Shown piece after piece: positions 22,751 to 31,413 of a DNA stretch of 64,000 bases; position 1 is the first letter of the stretch; every line of letters starts with the position of its first letter. Origin of the DNA: Hermetia illucens (Eukaryota > Arthropoda > Insecta > Diptera > Stratiomyidae); assembly GCF_905115235.1 (NCBI RefSeq), contig NC_051850.1, forward strand, positions 92,158,616 through 92,222,615, given 5' to 3'. The notes under the pieces are model-generated. The model did not search any database. It was not told where the DNA came from and worked only from the letters and a program-made list of their open reading frames with translations. Position numbers and translations under genes: made by a program.

Positions 22751-22996
22751 TCAGGAAAGGATTGCTATGTAGTTTATGTCTATAGTCAGACTTTTTCGGT
22801 CTATCTTTTTTTTTTTTTTTTTGATGCTGCGTCTGTAGTCCTTATACAGTTGGTACGCAAAGGAGCACCCTACTGTTGCAGTGAGGATGATGAGAATAGT
22901 TTCTATTCTTTCTGATTGTACGTCGACCGTGTCTACTATGATTGTGTTCGTCACCTCCCCGGTATTATCAACGTGCTTATCTTGAGTATTTCCCAT
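22751..22996 (-). CDS. Small membrane-protein-like ORF in the jockey 3' region
   Basis: An 81-residue frame beginning 119 bases after the ORF2 stop. It starts MGNTQDKHVDNTG, has an acidic/polar N-terminal third, a hydrophobic segment of about 18 residues (ILIILTATVGCSFAYQLY, around residues 34-51) and then a basic stretch (KDYRRSIKKKKKK) before a short tail. That layout is of a small single-pass membrane protein, possibly N-myristoylated at Gly2, although the residue after the core (Asp) fits the myristoylation consensus poorly. Not a standard jockey gene. The lysine run is encoded by an A-run (22807-22822), so the frame could instead be a chance extension. Function unknown. Confidence 0.4.
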   Translation of the reverse strand: MGNTQDKHVDNTGEVTNTIIVDTVDVQSERIETILIILTATVGCSFAYQLYKDYRRSIKKKKKKIDRKSLTIDINYIAILS

Positions 22997-23114
22997 ATTA
23001 CTGGTTTGGTTAAACGGAAAAGAGTACTATAAGAAAATTGATGAGTGTGGCGGGTTTTTTATTTGCAATTTGTAGTGGATTTGTTATTATTTGTATGATG
23101 TTGTAAGGTAGATG

Positions 23115-25787
23115 TTATTGCAAGTTGGCTAGTTGCAGTGGGTCAGTTCTTTTTAGTCTTGCGTAATTGTTGGAAAGAAGAATGTCTTTAGCTGTAGTGT
23201 TTGGATGGTTGGCTAATCTTTTGATATATTTTTTGCTATACTTTTTCGCTTCTTTTGCAACCTTTAAAGTATTGGTGTCGCGAAGAATTATTTCGTTCTT
23301 AACGTACCTGGGTGCACCTAAAATTGACCTAATAATTTTTGTTTGTACGCGCTCGATTATGTTGATGTTCGACTTTTTGGCTGTGCCCCAAAGTTGCAAG
23401 CCATAGGTCCAGATTGGTTTTAATATAGATTTATACACCATTATTTTTGTTAAAGTGTTGAGTTTGGATTTTTTGTGCATTAGCCAATATAGCTTGCGGA
23501 ATTGAATTTTGATTTGGTTGCGTTTATGTTCAATGTGAGATTTCCAGGTGAGCCGTCTGTCTAAGTACAGCCCAAGATATTTAACTACGTTAGAAAGATT
23601 GACTTCATTTCCGTTTATGGTGACAGGTCTGCATGTTCTTTTTCTCAGCGTGAAGGTTATCTGCTGTGTTTTGTTAACATTTACACTGATTTTCCAGGTT
23701 TTGGCCCAGTTCATTATCGTGTTGATGTGTCCTTGGATTTCTCTGACGGCTGTTAATGGATTAGGATGGCTATATAGGATGGCGGTGTCATCAGCAAAGG
23801 TGGTGGTCAGCATTTTGTTATTTGTAGGGAGATCTGAAGTGTAAAATAGATAGAGAAGTGGTCCAAGTACACTACCTTGGGGTACACCTGCTTCTATGTA
23901 GTGGGTTGAGCTGAGCGCATCCTTATATTTTACTTTGAAGTTTCTGCTATCTAGGTAGCTAAATAGTATAGCGTGAAATTCTTTAGGGAGGAGGGCAGTT
24001 ATTTTTATCTTGAGGCCTTTATGCCAGACTTGATCAAAGGCTTGTGCAATATCTAGGAATATACCTACACAATATTCTTTTCTTTCTAGGGCTTGTTTAA
24101 TATTGTTAACGATTTTGTGGATTTGCTCGATCGTTCCATGTTTTTGTCTGAATCCGAATTGGTGAGAGGGTATGATATCTTTCTTTTCTATTACCTTTAG
24201 AATTTTGTCAAATAGAAGCTTTTCGAATAGTTTAGATAGGGTTGGGAGCAGACTTATTGGTCGGTATGATTCAATTTTTTTCATGTCTTTTCCTGGCTTA
24301 GGGATGACTGTAATCCTGGCGTGTTTCCAGGTGTCAGGATAGTAGTTAAGACGAAGAATTGCATTGAAGATAAATAGTATTGCAGATTTTCCTGAGAGCG
24401 GAAGTTCCTTTAGCATTTTCCCTGATATGCAATCATGGCCTGGGGTTTTCTTAGGGTTAGTTACTTTAAGTTTTTTGAGCAAATCTGAAAAATTGAGTTT
24501 TAGGGGTGTTAATGGGTTAGTTGTATGGTGGTTAGGGATATCAGGTGGGGTGCTATCACCACCTTCCGTTTTGAATACTTTTTCAAAATATTTAGCAAAG
24601 GCCTCAGCTTTTTGCTGGTTAGATATGATCCAGGCGCCTTGCTGACTTTGGATTGGAGTTTCCGCTTGTATTGACTTTTTAATTCTTCTTGTTGTTTTCC
24701 ATACTGCGTAATTTGTGTCTGCTAAATGGCTTAGTCCAAGAACGAATTTTTGAATGTTTTCATTTCTTTCTTTGATAAGTTCTTGTCTAAGTGTTTTGGT
24801 TGCTTTATTCAGGATTGCTTTTGTTCTTGGGGAGCGTAGGTTTTGCCATTCGCGTTTTGCTTTTCGTTTGGCTTTAAGCAATTCTTGGACATTCTGAGAA
24901 GTATCGGGATGGGATATTTTCGGGGATTTATGGTTGGGAGTAGCTAATTCGATGCATTCTAGTATAGTGCTAGTCAGATATTGCAGTGCGTTGTCAATGT
25001 CCGTTTGAGTTTTAAGTCTGATTTGTGAGCAAAAGTTTTTGTTGAAAAGTTTCTGAAACTTGTGCCAGTTGGTTTTGTTAGTGTTTAGTTTGTCTTCTTC
25101 TTGGAAATTTGTGGCCGTAAGTCTAAGCACGAAAATGGTTGGTGAATGATCCGAAGAGAGGTCGATCGTAGTAGTGGCCCTAATGCGATTGGGATTTAGG
25201 CTTTTAAAGATACCAAAATCTATACAGTCTGGGATTTTGTGGGAGTCGGATGGCCAGTAGGTGGGCAATCCCCCTGAAATGCAATGGAGATTGTTTTTGT
25301 ATACAGCGTTTAAGAGCTGTTTACCTCTGGGGGTGGTTAGGCGTGAAGCCCAGTGTGGCGACTTGGCGTTAAAATCGCCCGCCGCGAAAAATCTGGGTCC
25401 TAGAGTATTGAAAAATTCAGAGAATTGGTTTTCACTTATTTTGCTTTTTGGGGGACAGTAGACAGCAGCTAATCGAATGATTTTTTGATTTTGATCGGTA
25501 ATTTCAACTACCGAGCTTTGAATAAATTTTGAATTAACACTAGGTACAGGAGAATATCTTAACCTATTTCTTACTAGCACAGCTGTTCCTCCACATGGCT
25601 TGTCTTCTGGGTTGTTTTGTAGATGGGTATTATAACCGTTGATTTTGAAGCGGTTGTTTTTGCTGCAGAGGTGCGTTTCGACTAACAGCATGACATCAAT
25701 GTTGTTTTCTCTGAGAAAGATTTCTAGCTCGTTGCGATGTTTGAGAATACCGTTTGCGTTCCATTGGGCGATATTGATGCTGCTCAT
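23115..25787 (-). CDS. Jockey LINE ORF2: endonuclease and reverse transcriptase
   Basis: 890 residues. The N-terminal about 220 residues form an apurinic-type endonuclease (INIAQWNANGI, MLLVETHL with the catalytic Glu, FFAAGDFNAKSPHW, LSSDHSPTIF) that nicks the genomic target. The reverse transcriptase spans roughly residues 430-740, with TPGHDCISGKMLKELP, YRPISLLPTLSKLFEKLL, HQFGFRQKHGTIEQIH, FLDIAQAFDQVWHKGL, AGVPQGSVLGPLLY and the catalytic FADD at 664-667. The C-terminal thumb region ends WTYGLQLWGTAKKSN and beyond, as in jockey. Its ATG overlaps the ORF1 stop (ATGA at 25784-25787), so translation probably depends on termination-reinitiation. The frame is fully open. Confidence 0.95.
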   Translation of the reverse strand: MSSINIAQWNANGILKHRNELEIFLRENNIDVMLLVETHLCSKNNRFKINGYNTHLQNNPEDKPCGGTAVLVRNRLRYSPVPSVNSKFIQSSVVEITDQNQKIIRLAAVYCPPKSKISENQFSEFFNTLGPRFFAAGDFNAKSPHWASRLTTPRGKQLLNAVYKNNLHCISGGLPTYWPSDSHKIPDCIDFGIFKSLNPNRIRATTTIDLSSDHSPTIFVLRLTATNFQEEDKLNTNKTNWHKFQKLFNKNFCSQIRLKTQTDIDNALQYLTSTILECIELATPNHKSPKISHPDTSQNVQELLKAKRKAKREWQNLRSPRTKAILNKATKTLRQELIKERNENIQKFVLGLSHLADTNYAVWKTTRRIKKSIQAETPIQSQQGAWIISNQQKAEAFAKYFEKVFKTEGGDSTPPDIPNHHTTNPLTPLKLNFSDLLKKLKVTNPKKTPGHDCISGKMLKELPLSGKSAILFIFNAILRLNYYPDTWKHARITVIPKPGKDMKKIESYRPISLLPTLSKLFEKLLFDKILKVIEKKDIIPSHQFGFRQKHGTIEQIHKIVNNIKQALERKEYCVGIFLDIAQAFDQVWHKGLKIKITALLPKEFHAILFSYLDSRNFKVKYKDALSSTHYIEAGVPQGSVLGPLLYLFYTSDLPTNNKMLTTTFADDTAILYSHPNPLTAVREIQGHINTIMNWAKTWKISVNVNKTQQITFTLRKRTCRPVTINGNEVNLSNVVKYLGLYLDRRLTWKSHIEHKRNQIKIQFRKLYWLMHKKSKLNTLTKIMVYKSILKPIWTYGLQLWGTAKKSNINIIERVQTKIIRSILGAPRYVKNEIILRDTNTLKVAKEAKKYSKKYIKRLANHPNTTAKDILLSNNYARLKRTDPLQLANLQ

Positions 25788-27367
25788 TTACCTAAAAGTT
25801 GACTAAGTATTTCTGTTTGTTTGTTTAAGGTTACCTGCATTTGATGCATCGTATTTGTTAGCTGTTGGATGTTGCTTGCGAGTGTTAATAGTATTTGAGT
25901 TGTGGTGTCAGGAGTGCTGGTTGGGCTGGTTGATATCGGAATGTGTGATTGTCTAATTGTCGGCTGAGGGAAACGCAGCATTTCCGCATATGTCGGCTGG
26001 GGAGGGGTGCAGAATGTTTGTTGGGTACACGGTTGGCTAGTAAAATTTGTTACAGCTGGTTGATTGTTTTGCGTTTGATGGATATGTTGAAGTTTGTAGG
26101 TTGTTGGCGGGGAGTATTTCTTCTGAGCCGTTAGTTTATTTATGGCTGAGTAGACAGGGCAGCCTCTGTAATTTGCGGTGTGGTTGCCTCCGCAATTGCT
26201 ACATTTTTTACTATTGGGGTCCGCTTTGTTGCTAGGGCAAGCTTTAGCTTCGTGTAGTTTGCCGCAGATTACACAGACTGATGATAATTTACAGTAAGTT
26301 CTGGTGTGGCCATATTCTTGGCAGTTCTGACACTGCACAGGGCCTGAACGTTTGTGTGGTTCTTCGATAGTTATCCTGCGGTGGAGTAGATATTTCAAAT
26401 TGTATATTGGATGAGGTTTCCCTTTGGGCGGCACACTGGTTTCGGGTGTTAACTCCACAAGAAACATAGGCTGTGGCTTCTTTGATCGATTAATTATGTT
26501 GTGCACGGATTTGGTCTCGAATCCTTTTGCTTTCAGTTCTTCAGAGATTTCTTGAGGTTCGACAAGGTGGTCTATACCTTTGATGACAGCTTTAAGCCCT
26601 TTGGCACTCTTCAGCTGGTAGGTGTAGTATTGCATTTTTTTACTGTCCAGCCAGTTTACCAGAGCTGTATATTTCACTTCGCTAACAACTTGCACTTTAG
26701 TTTCTTTTATATCTCCTCTTTTGAGGTCAACTATGTAGAAGTTATCTGCTCCAACTATTTTTCCGATTTCGGTGGTTAATTTGTTGCTGGCCGCTTGCCT
26801 GATGTAAATCGGAGGTGGTTTTGTAGTTTTTCTTATGGTTACGTTGACGTCATTGCTTTTGTCCGCTAGGATGCTATAGTAGTTGCTACTGCCGGAATTC
26901 GTTGTGGTAGTGTCTTCGTTTGGCTTAACTTGCTCGTTATTCGTGGTTGGCTTTTGCTTTTTTTTACCAGTGATGGTAATATATCTTTCCATCCCGGTTT
27001 GTATTTTTTTGTTCGGTGGCGGTGCCTCTTGATCATTGTCACTTATATTTTCCTCGGATGAGGTTTCCATGTCGTCATTCTCATTGTTGGTCATTGGTAA
27101 AGATGAGTTGACCTGTTTTTTGCTTTTCTTGCGTTTAGTTGTAAAGGTTTTATTACTTGTTATAGTAAGCATTTTAATGTCTATTGGAAATTTCACAAAT
27201 TCACTGGAGGTGGCACATGTTGGTTGCACAGGTGAATTTTGATTGTCTTGCACTTTGTTTTGAGATCGTTTTACGCGTACTATTGAACGACGCGTGTAGA
27301 GTTTTTGTTGTTTGTTCACTAATGGGTTCACTTGCACTTTACTAAAGGTTTTTTTGATTACTTTCAT
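25784..27367 (-). CDS. Jockey LINE ORF1: nucleic-acid-binding gag-like protein
   Basis: 527 residues. A basic, serine/asparagine-rich N-terminal region is followed by a pre-C2HC type domain (about residues 180-330, with the segment TYQLKSAKGLKAVIKGI) and three zinc knuckles at about 345-410: CQNCQEYGHTRTYC, CVICGKLHEAKAC and CSNCGGNHTANYRGC. It ends with a Gln/Thr-rich tail and a possible coiled-coil (IQQLTNTMHQMQVTLNKQTEILSQL, in part). In this family ORF1 coats the LINE RNA to form the ribonucleoprotein. The frame is fully open and overlaps ORF2 by four bases. Confidence 0.93.
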   Translation of the reverse strand: MKVIKKTFSKVQVNPLVNKQQKLYTRRSIVRVKRSQNKVQDNQNSPVQPTCATSSEFVKFPIDIKMLTITSNKTFTTKRKKSKKQVNSSLPMTNNENDDMETSSEENISDNDQEAPPPNKKIQTGMERYITITGKKKQKPTTNNEQVKPNEDTTTTNSGSSNYYSILADKSNDVNVTIRKTTKPPPIYIRQAASNKLTTEIGKIVGADNFYIVDLKRGDIKETKVQVVSEVKYTALVNWLDSKKMQYYTYQLKSAKGLKAVIKGIDHLVEPQEISEELKAKGFETKSVHNIINRSKKPQPMFLVELTPETSVPPKGKPHPIYNLKYLLHRRITIEEPHKRSGPVQCQNCQEYGHTRTYCKLSSVCVICGKLHEAKACPSNKADPNSKKCSNCGGNHTANYRGCPVYSAINKLTAQKKYSPPTTYKLQHIHQTQNNQPAVTNFTSQPCTQQTFCTPPQPTYAEMLRFPQPTIRQSHIPISTSPTSTPDTTTQILLTLASNIQQLTNTMHQMQVTLNKQTEILSQLLGK

Positions 27368-27399
27368 TAATTTGCACTAGTATGGAAAAGTAGAAAAAT

Positions 27400-27405
27400 A
27401 CGTCC
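27400..27405 (-). promoter_or_regulatory. Downstream promoter element-like motif of jockey LINE
   Basis: GGACGT fits the RGWYVT consensus of the DPE and lies 27-32 (or 28-33, if the first base is placed at 27432) bases from the 5' end of the element. Jockey and I elements are known to use a TATA-less internal promoter with a DPE at about +28, so spacing and motif agree. Confidence 0.55.
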
Positions 27406-27431
27406 GAACACTATGAGTGTTGGAAAGCGAC

Positions 27432-27444
27432 CACGAAGAACATT
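27432..27444. repeat. Target-site duplication, 5' side of jockey LINE
   Basis: CACGAAGAACATT, identical to 22436-22448. Confidence 0.88.
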
Positions 27445-27487
27445 AATAAAAAAAAAAATTATTGGGGGCAATGAGATGGAATCCGCT

Positions 27488-28002
27488 TAAGGTTTTAAGG
27501 TTTTGTGTAAAACAAAATCTTATTAAAATCGGTTTACTGTTTGTCTGTCTATATGTGCGTCCGTTTGACTGTCACAACTTATATCTTAGAAACGAGTACT
27601 ACAATTGACACAAAATTTGGTCGGAAGGTGGGACCCGCATCCCATTGCATACAGTGAGTAACGTAGTTCCCCGTTGAGTTTAGTTTATTACTATATTTAT
27701 TGCAAATATTTTTTTTAGAAATTGGCGGGGGAACCCACCTTTAGTTTATTCTAGAATCACAAACGTTCGTAGTTATATAGCGGAGTTATATCAGGTCAAT
27801 TGTCAGTTTTGTGCAAATTTCTCGCATTCTAAGGCTTTGAATGTTAGTCTCATAGTAAAGTGAACCGTCTGATAAACTAAATGCATAAACATTACGAGCT
27901 ACGTACAAATGTGGCAAGTGACCATTCAAATATGCTTATATAAGCAATTCACAAAATCGTTCACATACCTGAAGCGCTCAGCTTCCCTTTTCGCGACTTG
28001 TT
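27488..28002 (-). repeat. Complete HX element, copy in duplication unit 1
   Basis: About 515 bp. On the minus strand it starts AACAAGTCGCGAAAAGGGAA, has the AGCGCTTCAGGTATG motif, and ends with a GACA-type microsatellite and a terminal hairpin (AAGATTTTGTTTTACACAAAACCTTA). No TIRs at the two ends, no coding capacity. The asymmetric ends with a 3' hairpin recall non-autonomous Helentrons (DINE-1 type), but the assignment is an inference. Confidence 0.65.
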
Positions 28003-28019
28003 GAGGCTACGAATGACGC

Positions 28020-28787
28020 TCACACAAAGGTTTCATTGATGTGAGACCCTGGACAGCAGTGGAAAATGAAAAATCGTTGCACTGAATTCGGTTTGATTTG
28101 ATTAAGCGAACGTGGGCGGGAAAAAACGGGATTTGAAATAAATAAAAAAATTTTCTCAGTTACCGATCCATTGGACATATGAACCTCTCGATGCTTAAAT
28201 TTGTACCACTCCGTCCAGTTGTGATTGGGGGAGTGTGGTTTTGTAGTTTTTCTTATGGTTACGTTGACGTCATTGCTTTTGTCCGCTAGGATGCTATAGT
28301 AGTTGCTACTGCCGGAATTCGTTGTGGTAGTGTCTTCGTTTGGCTTAACTTGCTCGTTATTCGTGGTTGGCTTTTGCTTTTTTTTACCAGTGATGGTAAT
28401 ATATCTTTCCATCCCGGTTTGTATTTTTTTGTTCGGTGGCGGTGCCTCTTGATCATTGTCACTTATATTTTCCTCGGATGAGGTTTCCATGTCGTCATTC
28501 TCATTGTTGGTCATTGGTAAAGATGAGTTGACCTGTTTTTTGCTTTTCTTGCGTTTAGTTGTAAAGGTTTTATTACTTGTTATAGTAAGCATTTTAATGT
28601 CTATTGGAAATTTCACAAATTCACTGGAGGTGGCACATGTTGGTTGCACAGGTGAATTTTGATTGTCTTGCACTTTGTTTTGAGATCGTTTTACGCGTAC
28701 TATTGAACGACGCGTGTAGAGTTTTTGTTGTTTGTTCACTAATGGGTTCACTTGCACTTTACTAAAGGTTTTTTTGATTACTTTCAT
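28020..28787 (-). pseudogene. Truncated jockey ORF1 created by the duplication
   Basis: 255-residue frame. Residues 1 to about 184 are identical to the start of the intact ORF1; after the duplication breakpoint it reads through the 10-base filler and the flank of unit 1 for about 70 unrelated residues. It lacks the pre-C2HC domain and the zinc knuckles. It retains the jockey start and 5' promoter region. Confidence 0.85.
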
Positions 28788-29645
28788 TAATTTGCACTAG
28801 TATGGAAAAGTAGAAAAATACGTCCGAACACTATGAGTGTTGGAAAGCGACCACGAAGAACATTAATAAAAAAAAAAAATTATTGGGGGCAATGAGATGG
28901 AATCCGCTTAAGGTTTTAAGGTTTTGTGTAAAACAAAATCTTATTAAAATCGGTTTACTGTTTGTCTGTCTATATGTGCGTCCGTTTGACTGTCACAACT
29001 TATATCTTAGAAACGAGTACTACAATTGACACAAAATTTGGTCGGAAGGTGGGACCCGCATCCCATTGCATACAGTGAGTAACGTAGTTCCCCGTTGAGT
29101 TTAGTTTATTACTATATTTATTGCAAATATTTTTTTTAGAAATTGGCGGGGGAACCCACCTTTAGTTTATTCTAGAATCACAAACGTTCGTAGTTATATA
29201 GCGGAGTTATATCAGGTCAATTGTCAGTTTTGTGCAAATTTCTCGCATTCTAAGGCTTTGAATGTTAGTCTCATAGTAAAGTGAACCGTCTGATAAACTA
29301 AATGCATAAACATTACGAGCTACGTACAAATGTGGCAAGTGACCATTCAAATATGCTTATATAAGCAATTCACAAAATCGTTCACATACCTGAAGCGCTC
29401 AGCTTCCCTTTTCGCGACTTGTTGAGGCTACGAATGACGCTCACACAAAGGTTTCATTGATGTGAGACCCTGGACAGCAGTGGAAAATGAAAAATCGTTG
29501 CACTGAATTCGGTTTGATTTGATTAAGCGAACATGGGCGGGAAAAAACGGGATTTGAAATAAATAAAAAAATTTTCTCAGTTACCGATCCATTGGACATA
29601 TGAACCTCTCGATGCTTAAATTTGTACCACTCCGTCCAGTTGTGA
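28235..29645. repeat. 1.41-kb tandem duplication, unit 2
   Basis: Nearly identical to 26815-28224. It carries a second copy of the jockey 5' UTR, its promoter-like motif and the first about 185 codons of ORF1, joined at the left to foreign sequence so that the frame 28020-28787 encodes a truncated ORF1 with a short unrelated tail. Confidence 0.92.
28909..29423 (-). repeat. Complete HX element, copy in duplication unit 2
   Basis: Duplicate of 27488-28002, almost unchanged. Confidence 0.65.
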
Positions 29646-30757
29646 ACCGTTCTAGGTCCCGCTAACTTTTAGCCTTGCTGTCCCCGACCTTGAACTCTGC
29701 ATTCAATGTTGCGATAGCAAAAGCAAAGCCATCTACTAATAATATGTAACATCGGTCTATGGGAAAGCATTTCGCAATATTTGGAAGAGTTAGTTTGATT
29801 CCAATGCAAACATATTCAGTTTTCATTGACTACTACATCCGGACTTTGTAAATAGCAGGGCCAAAAATGTCTACTTCTTTTAACAGTCGATTCTAAATTC
29901 CTATCTCTGAAAAAATAAACTTTCTCCGGTGTTTTCTTCCTGGATCTTTTCATCCAATCTATTATTTCATCTTCAAACCAAGTCCAAACTCACCACCTTG
30001 ATTAAGCCGTGATTACAGCTCAGAAGGTATGTTAGCGTACAGCCAATAATCGGGCAGAAGCGTGTAAATTCGTATCGCACGCTAGTGTAATCAATTTACG
30101 TTCTGAACTGTAACCACAGCTTTAGAATTAGCAACGTTTGCAGACCAGAAAACCACTTTAGCCTTCGCAGTACTCAGCCAAATCCTATTAGTATTAGTTG
30201 ATTTGTATAAAGCACAAAGAAGGTCTACCAGATAGAAACCAACGGACTAATTAATGAAAGTCTTCATTTTACATCATTTTCTTTATTAGAGAGAGGTTAT
30301 TCAAATTATGGTTTTCGCCAATCTTTTTGTAAAATGCAATACTTTGCTTCGTTCTAATCAAAAAATCCAGGTATACTTAGAATTTATGACGACGAGGGAG
30401 TTCATGTTAATTTATGAGTTTATCAGACCATTCCAGTGGCACCCACATTGAGTTACAGCAGCATTTACATTTGCTCCATTGTAAATCTTCGCAACTAATT
30501 ATTTCCTTTTACTTTTTGATGCCCAGGAACCGACAAAGCGCCCTGTTTGTCTCGTAGACGACTTCCATCCCGGCCGTGTGAAATCAGTTCCTGCTCCTTT
30601 TAGAAGATAAGGCAACAAATTACCCGCGCCATCAGCACCCTTTGCCTGATCCGGCAGGAAATAAGAGCACTGCTTCTTGGCGGGAAACCGACCTTCCCAT
30701 CTGCTTATTTTAAGAACTTTATAACTACGCCTTACACTAAACCGAAAGGATAATAAA
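29646..30757. other. Spacer and probable TSSC4 3' UTR
   Basis: No repeat family recognised to about 30450. The part next to 30757 is expected to hold the 3' UTR of the TSSC4-like gene, which is read leftwards. A short frame at 30499-30780 overlaps the stop region and is not considered real. Confidence 0.4.
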
Positions 30758-31413
30758 TTATTCATCGAAAAGGTGGTCAAGTTTCACAGCTTGTGATTTC
30801 TCCCTGTCGTCAGTGCTACTTCTGCATTTCTTCGGCCTAGACGGCTTCTGACCGACTACATACTCTGGCATGACCACCTTCGACCCTTTCATTTCAGGTT
30901 TCTCCGCGTCTGAATTCGGATCTGTTGCTTCAGCAGCCAAGCGCGATCGAACAGTTTTGTTAAATACAATTTTGTCACCTTCGTTGGATGTTTCTGGGTC
31001 ATTTTTTGCATTTTTCAAGGTTTCTATTTCTCTTAGAAAGGCAAAAGCAGCTGCGCTGTTGGTCCTGTCTGAAATGTCGGCATCTGCTAAGGAGTACCTT
31101 GTCCATTTGTGCGGATTTCTCTAGAGGAAATTGTTTAAGTTTGGGAATTGATATAAACAGTTAAAGCATATACCTGAAAGTCCGGCTGCTGTCGGGGCTT
31201 TAAACACTTGGTTATTGGTCGATCTGGTTTTGCGAAAATGCTCTCCTTTCCTCGAAGTTTTGAAATTTTTCTGCACGCCCTACTGTCAGGCTCGTCGATA
31301 CCAACGTCATTGGCGTCTTGCTTGGTCTGGTCCAAATTCGTTCCTTGCAAACACTTCTCCGCCTCAGTAAGGCATTCGAACAAAGCCCTTTTCCTCACTT
31401 CGAAAGACTCCAT
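30758..31413 (-). CDS. TSSC4: TSSC4-like U5 snRNP-associated protein
   Basis: Two exons, 31413-31174 (80 codons) and 31120-30758 (120 codons plus stop), joined across a 53-bp intron (31121-31173) with donor CAG|GTATAT and acceptor TTTCCTCTAG. The spliced 200-residue protein has the TSSC4 signature at residues about 77-109: PDFQRNPHKWTRYSLADADI followed by SDRTNSAAAFAFL, which lines up with human PDYVLHPERWTKYSLEDV…SNQATALAFL. It lacks membrane segments and is rich in charged residues, as expected for an intrinsically disordered spliceosome assembly factor. Human TSSC4 helps assemble the U5 snRNP and tri-snRNP in the nucleus. This protein is shorter than the human one (about 330 residues). The start ATG at 31413 has a stop-containing leader upstream. 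Neither exon shows damage. Confidence 0.82.
31121..31173 (-). other. TSSC4: Intron of TSSC4-like gene
   Basis: 53 bp, GT-AG, with pyrimidine tract TTTCCTCTAG at its 3' end. Removing it restores the conserved motif across the junction (PDFQ|RNPHKW), which is the main support for the gene call. Confidence 0.85.

Larger units (their letters stand above)
22447..27431 (-). mobile_element. Full-length jockey-clade LINE
   Basis: A 4.98-kb non-LTR retrotransposon on the minus strand with a 31-base poly(A) tail (poly(T) at 22447-22478), exact 13-bp target duplications, two long open ORFs (ORF1 25784-27367, ORF2 23115-25787) and a short 5' UTR of 64 bases. Both ORFs are uninterrupted, so the copy looks recent and potentially complete. 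A third small ORF lies at 22751-22996. The 5' 0.6 kb is present again in the neighbouring tandem duplication (28235-28852). Confidence 0.93.
26815..28224. repeat. 1.41-kb tandem duplication, unit 1
   Basis: Starts in jockey ORF1 (residue about 184) and runs through the LINE 5' end, the 5' target duplication and 780 bp of flank including a complete HX element. Unit 2 follows after 10 unmatched bases (28225-28234). The two units appear to differ by only about one substitution and one base in an A-run. Confidence 0.92.

Noticed and set aside
22807-22822. A-run as the true end of the jockey LINE
   Set aside because: The exact 13-bp target duplication lies beyond the second, longer run at 22447-22478, so the inserted unit ends there.
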